Source: Holosporales bacterium (lineage in GTDB: Bacteria > Pseudomonadota > Alphaproteobacteria > BNTO01). From it: a stretch of DNA of 15,733 bases. The notes beneath the pieces are model-generated. The model was given only the letters and a program-made list of their open reading frames with translations, made no database searches and was not told the DNA's origin. A program made the position numbers and the translations under genes. Positions 15,728-15,733 of the stretch are shown here, piece by piece (position 1 is the first letter of the stretch; every line of letters starts with the position of its first letter). Location: contig JAISCJ010000003.1 in NCBI GenBank assembly GCA_031265645.1, positions 1 to 15,733 on the forward strand. Direction: 5' to 3'.

Positions 15728-15733
15728 AGCTGA
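15724..15733 (+). CDS. Possible start of next gene, cut by window edge
   Basis: ATG at 15724 reads M-K-L before the window ends, with GAAGG at 15712-15716 seven bases upstream. A GTG at 15720 in another frame is an alternative start. Only three complete codons are visible, so nothing can be said about the product. Confidence 0.3.

Overview
The window looks like part of a chromosome from an alphaproteobacterium, probably a host-associated or intracellular lineage of the Holosporales/Rickettsiales kind. The reasons are moderate to low GC, a murD-ftsW pair separated from the rest of the division/cell-wall cluster, a yggT-valS pair, and large secreted proteins that resemble nothing I recognise. 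The placement is an inference; no rRNA or other marker gene is present. No tRNA, CRISPR array, insertion sequence or integrase was seen.

Left half (1-8069, plus strand): a two-gene module occurs twice in tandem. Each module is a long gene A (about 1,060 codons where complete) followed after about 50 bp by a shorter gene B (about 450-465 codons). The order is A1 (5' end outside the window), B1, a 487-bp gap, A2, B2. A2, B1 and B2 begin with signal-peptide-like sequences, so the products are probably exported. A proteins are predicted to be helix-rich. B proteins have a diverged N-terminal part, a Pro/Glu-rich linker with variable repeats, and a nearly identical C-terminal domain. The last ~510 bp of B1 and B2 differ in 20 codons that change the amino acid and only 1 that does not. 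This suggests recent sequence homogenisation followed by diversifying selection. I recognise neither family.

Middle (8117-10856, minus strand): murD and ftsW overlap by 8 bp and converge on B2. A strong sigma70-type promoter (TTGAAA-17-TATAAA) and a leader hairpin precede murD. They supply a cytoplasmic peptidoglycan-precursor ligase and the septal glycan polymerase. The usual neighbours mraY and murG are absent.

Right part (10857-15733, plus strand): a 240-bp intergenic stretch rich in inverted repeats leads to yggT (small membrane protein) and valS (valyl-tRNA synthetase). A 247-bp intergenic region holds a 13-bp inverted repeat, a second long stem and a rho-independent terminator placed before the next gene. 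That gene encodes a single-pass membrane protein of 457 residues whose layout resembles pilus/type II secretion assembly proteins (PilM/GspL-like, tentative). The start of one more gene may lie at the right edge.
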